From positions 62,001 to 126,000 of the forward strand of contig NZ_JARFTP010000006.1 of NCBI RefSeq assembly GCF_029167375.1: a stretch of DNA of 64,000 nt. Reading direction: 5' to 3'. Positions 54,316 to 62,239 of this stretch are shown piece after piece (within the stretch, counting starts at the first letter, position 1; each line of letters begins with the position of its first letter). A model generated the notes under the pieces. That model was not told the DNA's origin. It did no database searches and was given only the letters and a program-made list of their open reading frames with translations. The stretch is from Tsukamurella sp. 8F. GTDB taxonomy: Bacteria > Actinomycetota > Actinomycetes > Mycobacteriales > Mycobacteriaceae. Made by a program: the position numbers and the translations under genes.

Positions 54316-54349
54316 CGAAAAACGAGAAAGGCAGCGATCTCTCGCTGCC
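54316..54349 (-). terminator. Attenuator terminator of the aroF-type gene
   Basis: Perfect 8-bp stem GGCAGCGA-GAGA-TCGCTGCC (arms 54330-54337 and 54342-54349), followed on the minus strand by TTTCTCGTTTTT (54317-54328). It is 47 nt before the aroF start, and the segment 54350-54360 directly before it is complementary to the leader segment 54405-54415. Confidence 0.8.
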
Positions 54350-54371
54350 AGGCTCCGGGATGTGACTGTCG

Positions 54372-54443
54372 TTATCCACGCATGCGCGCACGATCGACGG
54401 CCCCTCCCGGAGCCTCGATAAAGCGCCAATACGTGATGTTCAC
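54372..54443 (-). CDS. Aromatic leader peptide with Tyr-Trp-Phe codons (attenuator)
   Basis: A 23-residue ORF, GTG start, reading MNITYWRFIEAPGG then to a TAA. Codons 5, 6 and 8 are Tyr, Trp and Phe, the products of the pathway. The segment 54405-54415 within its codons is perfectly complementary (11 bp) to 54350-54360, just before the terminator. A stalled ribosome at these codons would cover 54405-54415 and change the fold. The start follows TAGCCT by 7 nt, so the leader is probably leaderless. Classical attenuation is inferred; a similar aroF attenuator is described in Corynebacterium glutamicum. Confidence 0.75.
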   Translation of the reverse strand: MNITYWRFIEAPGGAVDRARMRG

Positions 54444-54450
54444 GGCGTCG

Positions 54451-54456
54451 AGGCTA
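54451..54456 (-). promoter_or_regulatory. -10 box of the leader peptide/aroF transcript
   Basis: TAGCCT, 7 nt before the leader GTG at 54443. The -35 region lies in the 3' end of yyaL. Confidence 0.5.
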
Positions 54457-54465
54457 GCACATCGG

Positions 54466-56421
54466 TCACCGCAGCTCGTCGGCGAGCGCATCCGGGCTGC
54501 TAACGGGCAGCGAACAGACCGTGCTGCGGCACACGTACGCCGCCGCCCTCCCGCCGACGGGGCCACGCCGCGCCAGCAGGGGCTGCGAGTCCTCCGGCCC
54601 GGCGACGACCACTGCTCCCCCGGGAACCGACTCCCTCGCAGCGGCCACCAGTTCGTCTGTGCCGTCGCCGGAGGCGATGGCGACGATCAGCTGTCGCGCC
54701 GCCTGCTCAGCGACCGCGAGGTGGTGTCCCGCGCCGCGCGGGATCTTGACGATGAGGATCCCGTTGCGAGCGCGGGTGGCGCTCGCGAGCTGGGCATACG
54801 CGGGATCGAGCAGGTGCTCGGCGTAGGTGAGCGCCTCGGCGATCAGGCTCGCGCCCGATGGCGTCGCGCCATCCGCGGGATCGCGCGGGCGAGTGAGGAG
54901 CGGCTCGCCGTCGACGGGGGCGTCGTACCACCCGCCCAGCGCCTGCGGATCCGCGAAGCGCGGGATCGCTGCGTCGAGGATCGCGCGCGCCGCAGTGGCG
55001 AAACGTTCTCGGCCCGTGCGCTGGAACACCGCCAGCAGCGCCGTGACGAATGCCGCGTAGTCCTCGAGCATGCCTGGCGCCTCACCGACGTCGCCTCCCA
55101 GTGAGCTGCGCCGCAATATCGATCCGTCCCAGTGGCTGTCGAGCACGAACTCCGCGGCGACAGTCGCATCGTCGGTACGCCCGGCTTCCGCGAGCGCCGT
55201 GATCGCGAGCCCGTTCCAGACGGTGACCACCTTATCGTCGCGGGCAGGCTGCGGGCGCCGCGCGCGGGCCGCCGCGAGGCGCCCCCGGACGCCGGCGAAC
55301 CGGGCCGGATCAGGCGCACCGCGCAGCTGCAGCGTCGACGTTCCGTGCTCGAAAGTTCCTGCGCCCGTGACCTCGAAGACCTCGGCTGCCCAGTCGGCGT
55401 CGTCGCCGAGCACTGCGCGCAGCTGCTCAGGCGTCCAGACGTAGGTGGCACCCTCGACGCCGTCGGTGTCCGCGTCGAGGGACGATGCGAAGGCGCCGCC
55501 CGCTCCGAGGTCGCGGACCAGGAAATCGGCGGTCTCCCACGCGACTCTTCGTGCGAGTTCCGAGCCGGTGCGGCGCGCCAGGTGCGCGTAGAGGCGCAGC
55601 AGCAATGCATTGTCGTACAACATCTTCTCGAAATGCGGGACCACCCATGCGGCGTCCACGGCGTAGCGTGCGAACCCTCCTGCAAGCTGGTCGTATATCC
55701 CACCCCGGGCCATTGCATCGGCCGTGCGCTCGACGACTCCGAGAGCCGCTCGGTCGCCGGTGCGCTCGTAGTGCCGCAGCAGCGCCTCGAGCGCAGCGGC
55801 CGGCGGAAACTTAGGCGCCCCACCGAATCCCGCGTGCGCGGGGTCCTCGTCGGCGATCAGTGCCCCCACCGCGGCGGTGAGCTGAGCCGAGGTGGGTTCG
55901 GCACCGTCGGGCAGGCCGCCGGCGGCGGCACCGAGGTGTTCGGCCACCTGCACGCCCACGCGGTCCACCTCGTCGCGCCGCTCCCGCCACGTATCGCTGA
56001 TCGCAGCGAGCAGCTGGGTGAACGAAGGCATGCCGCCACGCGGTTCGCGCGGGTAGTACGTGCCGCAGTAGAAGGGTCGCGCATCGGGAGTCAGGAAGCA
56101 CGTCATGGGCCAGCCGCCCTGCCCCGTCATGGCGACGGTGGCGTTCATGTAGATCGCATCGACGTCGGGCCGCTCCTCGCGATCCACCTTGACACACACG
56201 AAGTCCCGGTTCATCTGCTCGGCGGTCGCCGGATCCTCGAACGACTCGTGCGCCATGACGTGGCACCAGTGACATGCGGCGTATCCGACGGACAGCAGCA
56301 CCGGCACGTCCCGGCGACGCGCTTCCGCGAACGCCGCCTCCGACCACTGCCACCAGTGAACGGGATTCTCCGCGTGCTGCCGCAGATACGGGCTGGTAGC
56401 GCTGCCGAGGAGATTCGTCAT
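54466..56421 (-). CDS. yyaL: YyaL-type thioredoxin-domain protein (DUF255)
   Basis: 651 residues. N-terminal thioredoxin-like domain with the CxxC pair Cys50/Cys53 (CHWCHVM) and SVGYAACHWCHV; VKVDREERPDVD and PFYCGTYYPREPR follow. The rest is an (alpha/alpha)6 barrel with RYAVDAAWVVPHFEKMLYDN and GPEDSQPLLA. Members occur across life; the role is a redox or carbohydrate-linked one, unproven. In mycobacteria it neighbours mca. The ATG overlaps the stop of the upstream acyl-CoA dehydrogenase-like gene (ATGA). Confidence 0.92.
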   Translation of the reverse strand: MTNLLGSATSPYLRQHAENPVHWWQWSEAAFAEARRRDVPVLLSVGYAACHWCHVMAHESFEDPATAEQMNRDFVCVKVDREERPDVDAIYMNATVAMTGQGGWPMTCFLTPDARPFYCGTYYPREPRGGMPSFTQLLAAISDTWRERRDEVDRVGVQVAEHLGAAAGGLPDGAEPTSAQLTAAVGALIADEDPAHAGFGGAPKFPPAAALEALLRHYERTGDRAALGVVERTADAMARGGIYDQLAGGFARYAVDAAWVVPHFEKMLYDNALLLRLYAHLARRTGSELARRVAWETADFLVRDLGAGGAFASSLDADTDGVEGATYVWTPEQLRAVLGDDADWAAEVFEVTGAGTFEHGTSTLQLRGAPDPARFAGVRGRLAAARARRPQPARDDKVVTVWNGLAITALAEAGRTDDATVAAEFVLDSHWDGSILRRSSLGGDVGEAPGMLEDYAAFVTALLAVFQRTGRERFATAARAILDAAIPRFADPQALGGWYDAPVDGEPLLTRPRDPADGATPSGASLIAEALTYAEHLLDPAYAQLASATRARNGILIVKIPRGAGHHLAVAEQAARQLIVAIASGDGTDELVAAARESVPGGAVVVAGPEDSQPLLARRGPVGGRAAAYVCRSTVCSLPVSSPDALADELR

Positions 56422-57407
56422 ACCCCCAGTGTGCGCTCCAGTACCGCGGCGCGGATCCCGGGGCGGGTGGCGCAGACGATGCAGAACACGGCCTCACGCG
56501 TGAGCCGCTCGGCGTCGGAGCCGGCGAGCACGGCATGGCTGCCGGTGGCGGCAACCGTTGCCGCAGCGAGACGGACCGCGAGGTCGGCGGCGTGGCCGCG
56601 GAGGCGGTACAGCTCGTCGACGTCGTCCATCGCCGCGTTCATGGCGGCACGGATCCCGTCGAGCTCGCGTCGCCCGGCGGCAGCCTGTTCGGCCACGTCG
56701 TCGACGGTGTCGAGCTGCCGCAGAGCCGCGCGGCAGGTACCGAGGGACAGCGCACCGTTGAGCCGCGTGCCTATCGCCTCGGTGCTCGGCGGCCGGTCCG
56801 CGGGGCGGCGCCCGATGATCGCGTCGCGCCCGACACGCACCCCGTGCCAGCGCAGCCCGACGGTGCGGCTCGCGCGGGCAGCCACGAGGGACAGCAGGGT
56901 GGCGTCGATACCCGGCGTCCGGTGGGGCCGGGGCACGAGCACCATCAGGTCCTCCCCACGCTCGGCATCGTGCGCCCACGCCCCGAGCAGGTCGGTCAGC
57001 CCCCAGCCCGTGACCATGGCGGAGCCTCCGTTCAGGAGGTAGCCGTCACCGTCGGGCGTGATCCGCAGGGTGCGCCCCTGCAGGGCGAGGCCGGCGTAGC
57101 TGACCGCCGCGCGGGTCCGCCCCGCTGCGAGCTCGGCGACCAGCTCGTGGCGGCCGTCCTGCGCCGCAGCCGTCAGCACCCCGTGGTGCTGAGCCCATAC
57201 GAATCCCGTCGCCCGGCAGCCGGACACGAGCAACTCGGCCACCTCCGCTGCCGACGCGGCTTCGTCGCTTGTCGCGATCCCGTACAGCCCGGCGTCGGCC
57301 AGGGCCGCGAAGTGCGAATCGGGGACGACCCCTGTCGCGTCCACCTCCGCGGCTGCGGGAGCCAGCACCGTCTCGGCTATCCGGCTGGCCGCATCGAGAA
57401 GACTCAT
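56418..57407 (-). CDS. Short acyl-CoA dehydrogenase-like protein coupled to yyaL
   Basis: 329 residues, homologous over its length to the protein at 17536-18576: VLAPAAAEVDATGVVPDSHF at the start and GSHAVLAGSDAERLTREAVF at the end. The fold is acyl-CoA dehydrogenase; the catalytic base is not obvious, and length is short. Its stop overlaps the yyaL start by 4 bp, so both are probably made together. The ATG at 57407 has TAGCCT 6 nt upstream. The role is unknown. Confidence 0.75.
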   Translation of the reverse strand: MSLLDAASRIAETVLAPAAAEVDATGVVPDSHFAALADAGLYGIATSDEAASAAEVAELLVSGCRATGFVWAQHHGVLTAAAQDGRHELVAELAAGRTRAAVSYAGLALQGRTLRITPDGDGYLLNGGSAMVTGWGLTDLLGAWAHDAERGEDLMVLVPRPHRTPGIDATLLSLVAARASRTVGLRWHGVRVGRDAIIGRRPADRPPSTEAIGTRLNGALSLGTCRAALRQLDTVDDVAEQAAAGRRELDGIRAAMNAAMDDVDELYRLRGHAADLAVRLAAATVAATGSHAVLAGSDAERLTREAVFCIVCATRPGIRAAVLERTLGV

Positions 57408-57413
57408 GCCCCG

Positions 57414-57419
57414 AGGCTA
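57414..57419 (-). promoter_or_regulatory. -10 box of the yyaL-coupled acyl-CoA dehydrogenase-like gene
   Basis: TAGCCT, 6 nt before the ATG at 57407; overlaps the stop codon of the glycosyltransferase gene. Confidence 0.45.
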
Positions 57420-59483
57420 TGTCAGCTTGTACACCGTGGTGCCGCCGACGTCGGTCGCGGTGAAGTTCTGCTCCACCCACTTCTGGATGTCGCTGGTTCG
57501 GCCGGGGCCGCCTCCCATGCCACCGGAGATGTAGTAGCCGACGCGGCCCTCGGAGACCAACTTCTTGAACTGGTCGAGGGTGGGAGCCGGATCGTTCATG
57601 AAGCCGCCTATCGCGATCACCGACCGACCCGAGTTCAACTGATAACCGGCCTGCGACTGGGCGCCCTGCGTGGCGGCGGCCCACTCGGTCTTCGTGTTCT
57701 TCAGCAGGTCGATCAACGCCGCGTTGGTACGCCCGCCACCGAATGCTCCGAACCCGCCGCCGAATCGCTGACCGCCGGAGCGTCTTTCGCGCGGCGTACC
57801 AGACGCGTCCTTGCGGTCGTGCGCACCCGACGCATCCGTCCGGTCGTGCGCACCCGACGCATCCGTCCGGTCGTGCGCACCCGACCCCGTTCCACGGCCA
57901 CCCGGCGCGCCGCCCGCGGCGTTGCCGAAACCGCCGCCGGGCATCCCGAATCCCATCCCGGATCCGCCGGCCGTCTGCACGACGGACGGGATGGAGCCGG
58001 AGTGGGTCGTGTTCACCGTCGCGATCCCGAAGACGGAGACTGCAAGCCCGCCCCCGACGACGGCGGTAGCGGCAGCCGCTGCCAGCCGGGCTCCGCCCCA
58101 CGTCCGCGAGATCAGCAGTGCCACAACACCTATCACGCCGAGCGCCCCGACCGCGACGCCCAAACCGGGCCACCCCCAGCCGGCGCGCCACAGACGCACG
58201 ACGCCCCATCCGGCGCCGGCCGCCACCATCGCGACGAGCAGCGAAGTGCCGTACCAGTTCTCGCGCTGTGACCAGCCGACCGCTGCGCCCATGCCGACCA
58301 GCGCCGCGATCGCGGGTGCGAGCGCCACCGTGTAGTACGGGTGGATCGTGCCGCTCATGTATGAGAAGACCAGCGCCGTGACGATCAGCCAGGTGCCGAA
58401 CACCGCCGAGCCCATGAGCACGTCGCGCGAGAGCCGGCGCCGCAGCGCGAACACGACCATGCCGACGACCACCACGAGCGCCATCGGCAACAGCCACGAG
58501 ATCTCGTTGCCGAACTCGTTGCTCAGCAGCCGCTCCAGCCCTGTCGAGCCTCCGAACGACGTACCCGGGGCACCGTTTCCGCCCGGGCCGCGGAATCCGC
58601 CTCCTCCGCCGCCACCCGAGTTTCCGAGGATCCGCGCGAATCCGTTGTACCCCAACACCAGATCCATGAACGAGTTCCCCGTCGACCCGCCGATATACGG
58701 GCGCGAACTCGCCGGCCACAGGATCGTCAGCACCACGTACCAGCCGGATGCGACGATCAGCGCGACCGTCCCGAACGCCAGATCCCGCACCCTCCGCAGC
58801 CACGTGGTCCGCGCGAACAGCAGGTAGGTCAGGCCGAAGCCGGGCAGAACAAGCAGGCCCTGAAGCATCTTCGCCAGGAATGCGAAGCCGAGTGCGACAC
58901 CGCACAGCGCAAGCCAGCGCCACGACGCGGCCTGGCATGCCCGGACGGTGGCGTATGCGGCGAGGGTCATGAGCAGCACCAGCAGTGCATCCGGGTTGTT
59001 GAAGCGGAAGATCAGCGCGGCCGCGGGGATCAGAGCGAGCGACGCGCCTGCCAGCAGGGCGCCGGTCGTCGCCGTCCTGCCGCCGATCGAGCCGATCAAC
59101 ACCCGCCGCACCGTCGCGTACAGGACACCCACGGTGGCCACGCCCTCGAGCGCCTGCGGCAGCAGGACGGACCAGGACGACAGGCCGAAGATCCGAACGA
59201 ACAGCCCGGTCACCCACAGCGCCGCCGGCGGCTTGTCGACGGTGCCGATATTGCCGAAGTCGAGCGAGCCGAACAGCCATGCTTTCCAGGACACACCGCC
59301 TGCCTGCGCGGCGGCGGCGTAGAAGTCGTTGCCCCACCCGTTGCGGGAGAGATTCCAGCAGTACAGCAGCGCGGTAGCCGCGAGCAGGCCGGCGACGGCC
59401 CAGTGCCGCCGCTGCGGACGCAGCCGGCGTCGCGCGGGCGGGGTCGCCGCCTCGTCGGACGCGGTGATGGTTGCGGTAGTCAT
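57417..59483 (-). CDS. GT39/ArnT-type membrane glycosyltransferase
   Basis: 688 residues from the ATG at 59483. About eleven membrane segments and the ArnT/PMT pattern: NGWGNDFYAAAAQAGGVSWK near the first outer loop, FGNIGTVDKPPAALWVTGLF (catalytic Asp-Lys segment), RFNNPDALLVLLM and MLQGLLVLPG. It uses a polyprenyl-phosphate sugar donor to glycosylate lipid or protein outside the membrane. A long Gly-rich insertion with a repeated GAHDRTDAS unit precedes the soluble C-terminal domain. The acceptor is unknown. Confidence 0.87.
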   Translation of the reverse strand: MTTATITASDEAATPPARRRLRPQRRHWAVAGLLAATALLYCWNLSRNGWGNDFYAAAAQAGGVSWKAWLFGSLDFGNIGTVDKPPAALWVTGLFVRIFGLSSWSVLLPQALEGVATVGVLYATVRRVLIGSIGGRTATTGALLAGASLALIPAAALIFRFNNPDALLVLLMTLAAYATVRACQAASWRWLALCGVALGFAFLAKMLQGLLVLPGFGLTYLLFARTTWLRRVRDLAFGTVALIVASGWYVVLTILWPASSRPYIGGSTGNSFMDLVLGYNGFARILGNSGGGGGGGFRGPGGNGAPGTSFGGSTGLERLLSNEFGNEISWLLPMALVVVVGMVVFALRRRLSRDVLMGSAVFGTWLIVTALVFSYMSGTIHPYYTVALAPAIAALVGMGAAVGWSQRENWYGTSLLVAMVAAGAGWGVVRLWRAGWGWPGLGVAVGALGVIGVVALLISRTWGGARLAAAAATAVVGGGLAVSVFGIATVNTTHSGSIPSVVQTAGGSGMGFGMPGGGFGNAAGGAPGGRGTGSGAHDRTDASGAHDRTDASGAHDRKDASGTPRERRSGGQRFGGGFGAFGGGRTNAALIDLLKNTKTEWAAATQGAQSQAGYQLNSGRSVIAIGGFMNDPAPTLDQFKKLVSEGRVGYYISGGMGGGPGRTSDIQKWVEQNFTATDVGGTTVYKLT
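57814..57885. repeat. 27-bp tandem repeat in the glycosyltransferase gene
   Basis: The unit is 2.7 copies, positions 57814-57840, 57841-57867 (identical) and 57868-57885 (partial), encoding three GAHDRxDAS units. Repeats are in frame, so length changes would not break the gene. Confidence 0.85.
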
Positions 59484-59634
59484 GACTGTGAGATTCCCAG
59501 GGGCGCCTGGCAGCGCGGTGGCGCGAGTCTGGGAACTCACTGGGAGCGCTCGATGGGGGTCCAGACCTCGGCGTGAAACGGGACCGCCGCGACGGCGCTC
59601 CCCCTGGCGCCGCGTTACGAACGGGGAGACAGCT

Positions 59635-59669
59635 GTGGGGCCGGCGATCAAGTAGATCACCGGCCCCAC
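59635..59669. other. 15-bp hairpin between the small ORF and the glycosyltransferase gene
   Basis: Arms GTGGGGCCGGCGATC (59635-59649) and 59655-59669 with one G-T pair and a 5-nt loop. No T-run on either side. It may end the small-protein transcript or belong to the glycosyltransferase 5' leader. Confidence 0.45.
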
Positions 59670-59696
59670 AAGGCCTTCAGCGGCGCGGAGCGTCGA

Positions 59697-59828
59697 TCAG
59701 AAGAACCAGCCCCAGAACCACACACGACGGCGCGGATCCCAGCGGCGCTGCCAACGGCGACGACGCACGGGGACGGGACGGGGCCCCGGGCGCGGCCCCG
59801 GACGACGACCCCAAGCAGGGAGAGCCAT
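59697..59828 (-). CDS. 43-residue Arg/Trp-rich small protein
   Basis: Not recognised. ATG at 59828 with GAGGAG 6 nt upstream, an excellent ribosome site. The product has 13 Arg, 6 Trp and 8 Pro in 43 residues: MALPAWGRRPGPRPGPRP, a central RRRRWQRRW, then RRRVWFWGWFF at the end. It resembles a cationic Trp-rich antimicrobial peptide or membrane-binding protein by composition only. No signal peptide is present. A palindrome (59856-59867) sits upstream and a hairpin downstream. Confidence 0.6.
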   Translation of the reverse strand: MALPAWGRRPGPRPGPRPVPVRRRRWQRRWDPRRRVWFWGWFF

Positions 59829-59855
59829 GGTGAACTCCTCATGTACTTCGGCCCG

Positions 59856-59867
59856 GGGTGTACACCC
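59856..59867. promoter_or_regulatory. Perfect palindrome upstream of the 43-residue ORF
   Basis: GGGTGTACACCC, a 12-bp perfect palindrome 28 bp ahead of the start codon at 59828. Candidate operator. Confidence 0.35.
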
Positions 59868-59966
59868 GGACGACGCCGTATCTCAGCGCCCAGCAGACTC
59901 TCTCAGCCGATTCTTGGGCTGTGGCCGGTGATCACCTGCGGGGCTGCTGTGAAAGTTCTACCAAGG

Positions 59967-60308
59967 TTAGGTTTTCGGGCCGGATCCGCCGGAATGTCGC
60001 TTATCCTGCGGACGCGCTCGGTCCTTGACGGCACCATCTCCCTCGGCGGCCTCGTCACCGGCGCCGTGATCGATGATCGCGCCGTCGGATCCTGCGTCGC
60101 CGGGCCGCTCGCCCGGGCCGGCGGCGCTTTCGTCGAACGACTCGGGCAGGTTCTTGACGTGCCGGTTCATCGACTTGATGAGCAGGAAGGTCGCAACGCA
60201 CAGCACCACGATCACGAGCAGCCCGACCGGCGACGCCTTGCCGAACTCGGGTCCCTTCGGCGCGTTGTCATCGGCCAGGAGCACCGCGAGGGGAAAGCCG
60301 CCGATCAC
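59967..60308 (-). CDS. Small single-span membrane protein downstream of mca
   Basis: 113 residues; GTG at 60308 overlaps the mca stop as GTGA. A single membrane helix near residues 26-45 ([20 protein letters not shown]) is followed by a charged tail rich in Asp, Gly, Ala, Lys. It corresponds in position and layout to Rv1081c of mycobacteria, whose role is unknown. No other domain is visible. Confidence 0.8.
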   Translation of the reverse strand: MIGGFPLAVLLADDNAPKGPEFGKASPVGLLVIVVLCVATFLLIKSMNRHVKNLPESFDESAAGPGERPGDAGSDGAIIDHGAGDEAAEGDGAVKDRARPQDKRHSGGSGPKT

Positions 60309-61168
60309 GCGGTGACCCCGCTGAACAGGTCGTTCTCGGGCATCTTCGTGCAGACGCGTGTCTTCACGAGCTCGTACTCCTCGGTCGGCCACAGCCGCTG
60401 CTGCCACTCCATCGGCACCGCGAAGAACGGCCCGTTCGGGTCGATCTGGGTGGCATGCGCGCGTAGCGCCTCGTCACGCACGGGGAAGTAGTCCGCGCAC
60501 GGCACCTGCGTGGTGACCCGGGCCATCATGTCGGTGCGGGCATCGTCCCAGCGGGTCAGCCACTCGCGGAACGGGTTCTCGCGGCCCTGCTTGTCGAATT
60601 CGTCCGCGAACGCGCGGAACCGCCCCTTGAGGAAGCCGTGGCTGTAGTAGACCTTCTGAATCTGCCAGGGCTCGCCGGCGTCGGGGAACCGCTCGGGGTC
60701 CGCAGCGGCCTCGTATGCGGCCATCGACACCTCGTGCGTGCGGATGTGATCGGGGTGCGGGTAGCCGCCGTTCTCGTCGTACGTGACCATGACGTGCGGA
60801 CGGAACTCCCGGATCAGCCGCACGAGCGCCTCCGTCGACTCCTCGAGCGGGACCAACGCGAAGCAACCTTCGGGAAGCGGGGGCTTGGGGTCGCCCTCGG
60901 GCAGGCCCGAGTCGACGAAGCCGAGCCAGCGGTGCTGCACGCCCAGGATCGCCGCTGCCTTCGCCATCTCCTCGCGACGCACCTCTGGCAGGCGGTCCTT
61001 GACACCCGGAACGTCCATCGCGGGATTCAGGATGTCGCCGCGCTCCCCGCCCGTGAACGTCGCGACCATGACGTCGTTCCCCTCGGCTGCGTAGCGCGCC
61101 ATCGTCGCTGCTCCCTTACTCGACTCGTCGTCGGGATGGGCGTGCACAGCGAGCATGCGGTACGTCAT
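60305..61168 (-). CDS. mca: Mycothiol S-conjugate amidase
   Basis: 287 residues. Zinc amidase splitting mycothiol S-conjugates into mercapturic acids for export, a detoxification step specific to actinobacteria. The zinc motif AHPDDE (His11, Asp14) opens the protein; [11 protein letters not shown] carries the third ligand. [13 protein letters not shown] and YDENGGYPH are family specific. It matches Rv1082 in sequence pattern and location. The ATG at 61168 is close to a GGAGAG site. Confidence 0.95.
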   Translation of the reverse strand: MTYRMLAVHAHPDDESSKGAATMARYAAEGNDVMVATFTGGERGDILNPAMDVPGVKDRLPEVRREEMAKAAAILGVQHRWLGFVDSGLPEGDPKPPLPEGCFALVPLEESTEALVRLIREFRPHVMVTYDENGGYPHPDHIRTHEVSMAAYEAAADPERFPDAGEPWQIQKVYYSHGFLKGRFRAFADEFDKQGRENPFREWLTRWDDARTDMMARVTTQVPCADYFPVRDEALRAHATQIDPNGPFFAVPMEWQQRLWPTEEYELVKTRVCTKMPENDLFSGVTA

Positions 61169-61232
61169 GCTCTCCAGTGTCCCTGATCGACCGCGTCACG
61201 GCGCGTCTGGGGCCGCGTGATAGCAATGTCCC

Positions 61233-61652
61233 ATGCCCACGGCAACGCCCCCGGTCGGCCGCTACCCCACCACGAACCCGAAGCGCACACGAACGCTCCT
61301 TCTGGCGGGCAGCGTGATCGTCGTCGTACTCGGCGTGGTCATCGCCTGGATCGGCTACCAGAAGTTCGCCGCGCAGCCGGTGACCGGCGCCGCGGGTGGT
61401 TACGAGGTCGTCGACGCATCGACGATCAAGGTGCACGTCACCGTGACGCGCCAGAATCCACACACTCCCGTCAGCTGCATCGTGTACGTGAAGAACCGCG
61501 AGGGCGCCGAGATCGGCCGCCGCGAGTTCTACGTGCCGCCGTCCGACGACGCCGTCGAGACGGTGACGAGCGAGGTGCGTACGACCGAGCGCCCCGCAAT
61601 GGGAGATGTGTTCGGTTGCGGCACGGACATTCCGGCGTATCTTGATCGCTAG
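61233..61652 (+). CDS. DUF4307 domain-containing membrane protein
   Basis: 139 residues. One membrane helix at ~residues 23-43 (LLLAGSVIVVVLGVVIAWIG), then an extracytoplasmic beta domain with VHVTVTRQNPHTPVSCIVYV, YVKNREGAEIGRREFYVPPS. A Cys pair (PVSC and FGC) could form a disulfide. DUF4307 lies next to mca in Mycobacterium (Rv1083). The function is unknown. It is divergent from mca, with a 64-bp shared promoter region. Confidence 0.88.
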   Translation: MPTATPPVGRYPTTNPKRTRTLLLAGSVIVVVLGVVIAWIGYQKFAAQPVTGAAGGYEVVDASTIKVHVTVTRQNPHTPVSCIVYVKNREGAEIGRREFYVPPSDDAVETVTSEVRTTERPAMGDVFGCGTDIPAYLDR

Positions 61653-61708
61653 CCGTTAGACCTGGATCACACTCATGACCCCCTAGCACCGGTGGAAACG
61701 AGTAGAGC

Positions 61709-62176
61709 ATGCCGTTCATCACAGCGACCGTGCCGCCCGACGTGGCCGAGTACCTCGCGGACCTCGACGAGGACAGGCGCGCCGTGTGTGCGGCGCTCTA
61801 CAGCGAGATCACCGATCGGCTCGGGCGTACGTGTGAGGCCGTCGTGCGGTACGGGATGATCTCCTGGGTCCTGCCCCCGACGGTGTTCGCACCCGGCTAC
61901 GAGGGCGACCCGGACACCCCGCTCCCGTTCATCTCGCTGGCCTCGCAGCGCAGCGGCGTCACGATCTACCATCTGGGCCTGTACCAGGACGAGCGCATCG
62001 GCGAGTGGTTCCGGACGCAGTACGCCCGCGTCCAACCGGGTCGGGTCGTGGACGTCGGGACCACGAGCCTGAGGTTCGCCGACGCCGAGCACGTGCCTGT
62101 CGAGCTGATCGGCGAGCTGGCTGCGCGAGTCCGGCCCGTCGACCTGATCTGCGGCGCAGCCGCACGCGAGGCCTGA
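61709..62176 (+). CDS. DUF1801 domain-containing protein
   Basis: 155 residues. VPPDVAEYLADLDEDRRAVC, AVVRYGMISWVLPPTV and TIYHLGLYQDERIGEWFRTQ are of the DUF1801/YdhG group, second member in this window (with 26859-27209). The role is unknown. 56 bp after the DUF4307 gene, probably the same strand unit. Confidence 0.8.
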   Translation: MPFITATVPPDVAEYLADLDEDRRAVCAALYSEITDRLGRTCEAVVRYGMISWVLPPTVFAPGYEGDPDTPLPFISLASQRSGVTIYHLGLYQDERIGEWFRTQYARVQPGRVVDVGTTSLRFADAEHVPVELIGELAARVRPVDLICGAAAREA

Positions 62177-62226
62177 CCGCGGGCCCGCCGAACTGCTTCG
62201 AGTCACCGTCGGGTGCGGGCGTGGGC

Positions 62227-62232
62227 TAACCT
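62227..62232 (+). promoter_or_regulatory. -10 box of the queuosine-precursor transporter gene
   Basis: TAACCT, 7 nt before the ATG at 62240. Confidence 0.45.
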
Positions 62233-62239
62233 CCCGCGC

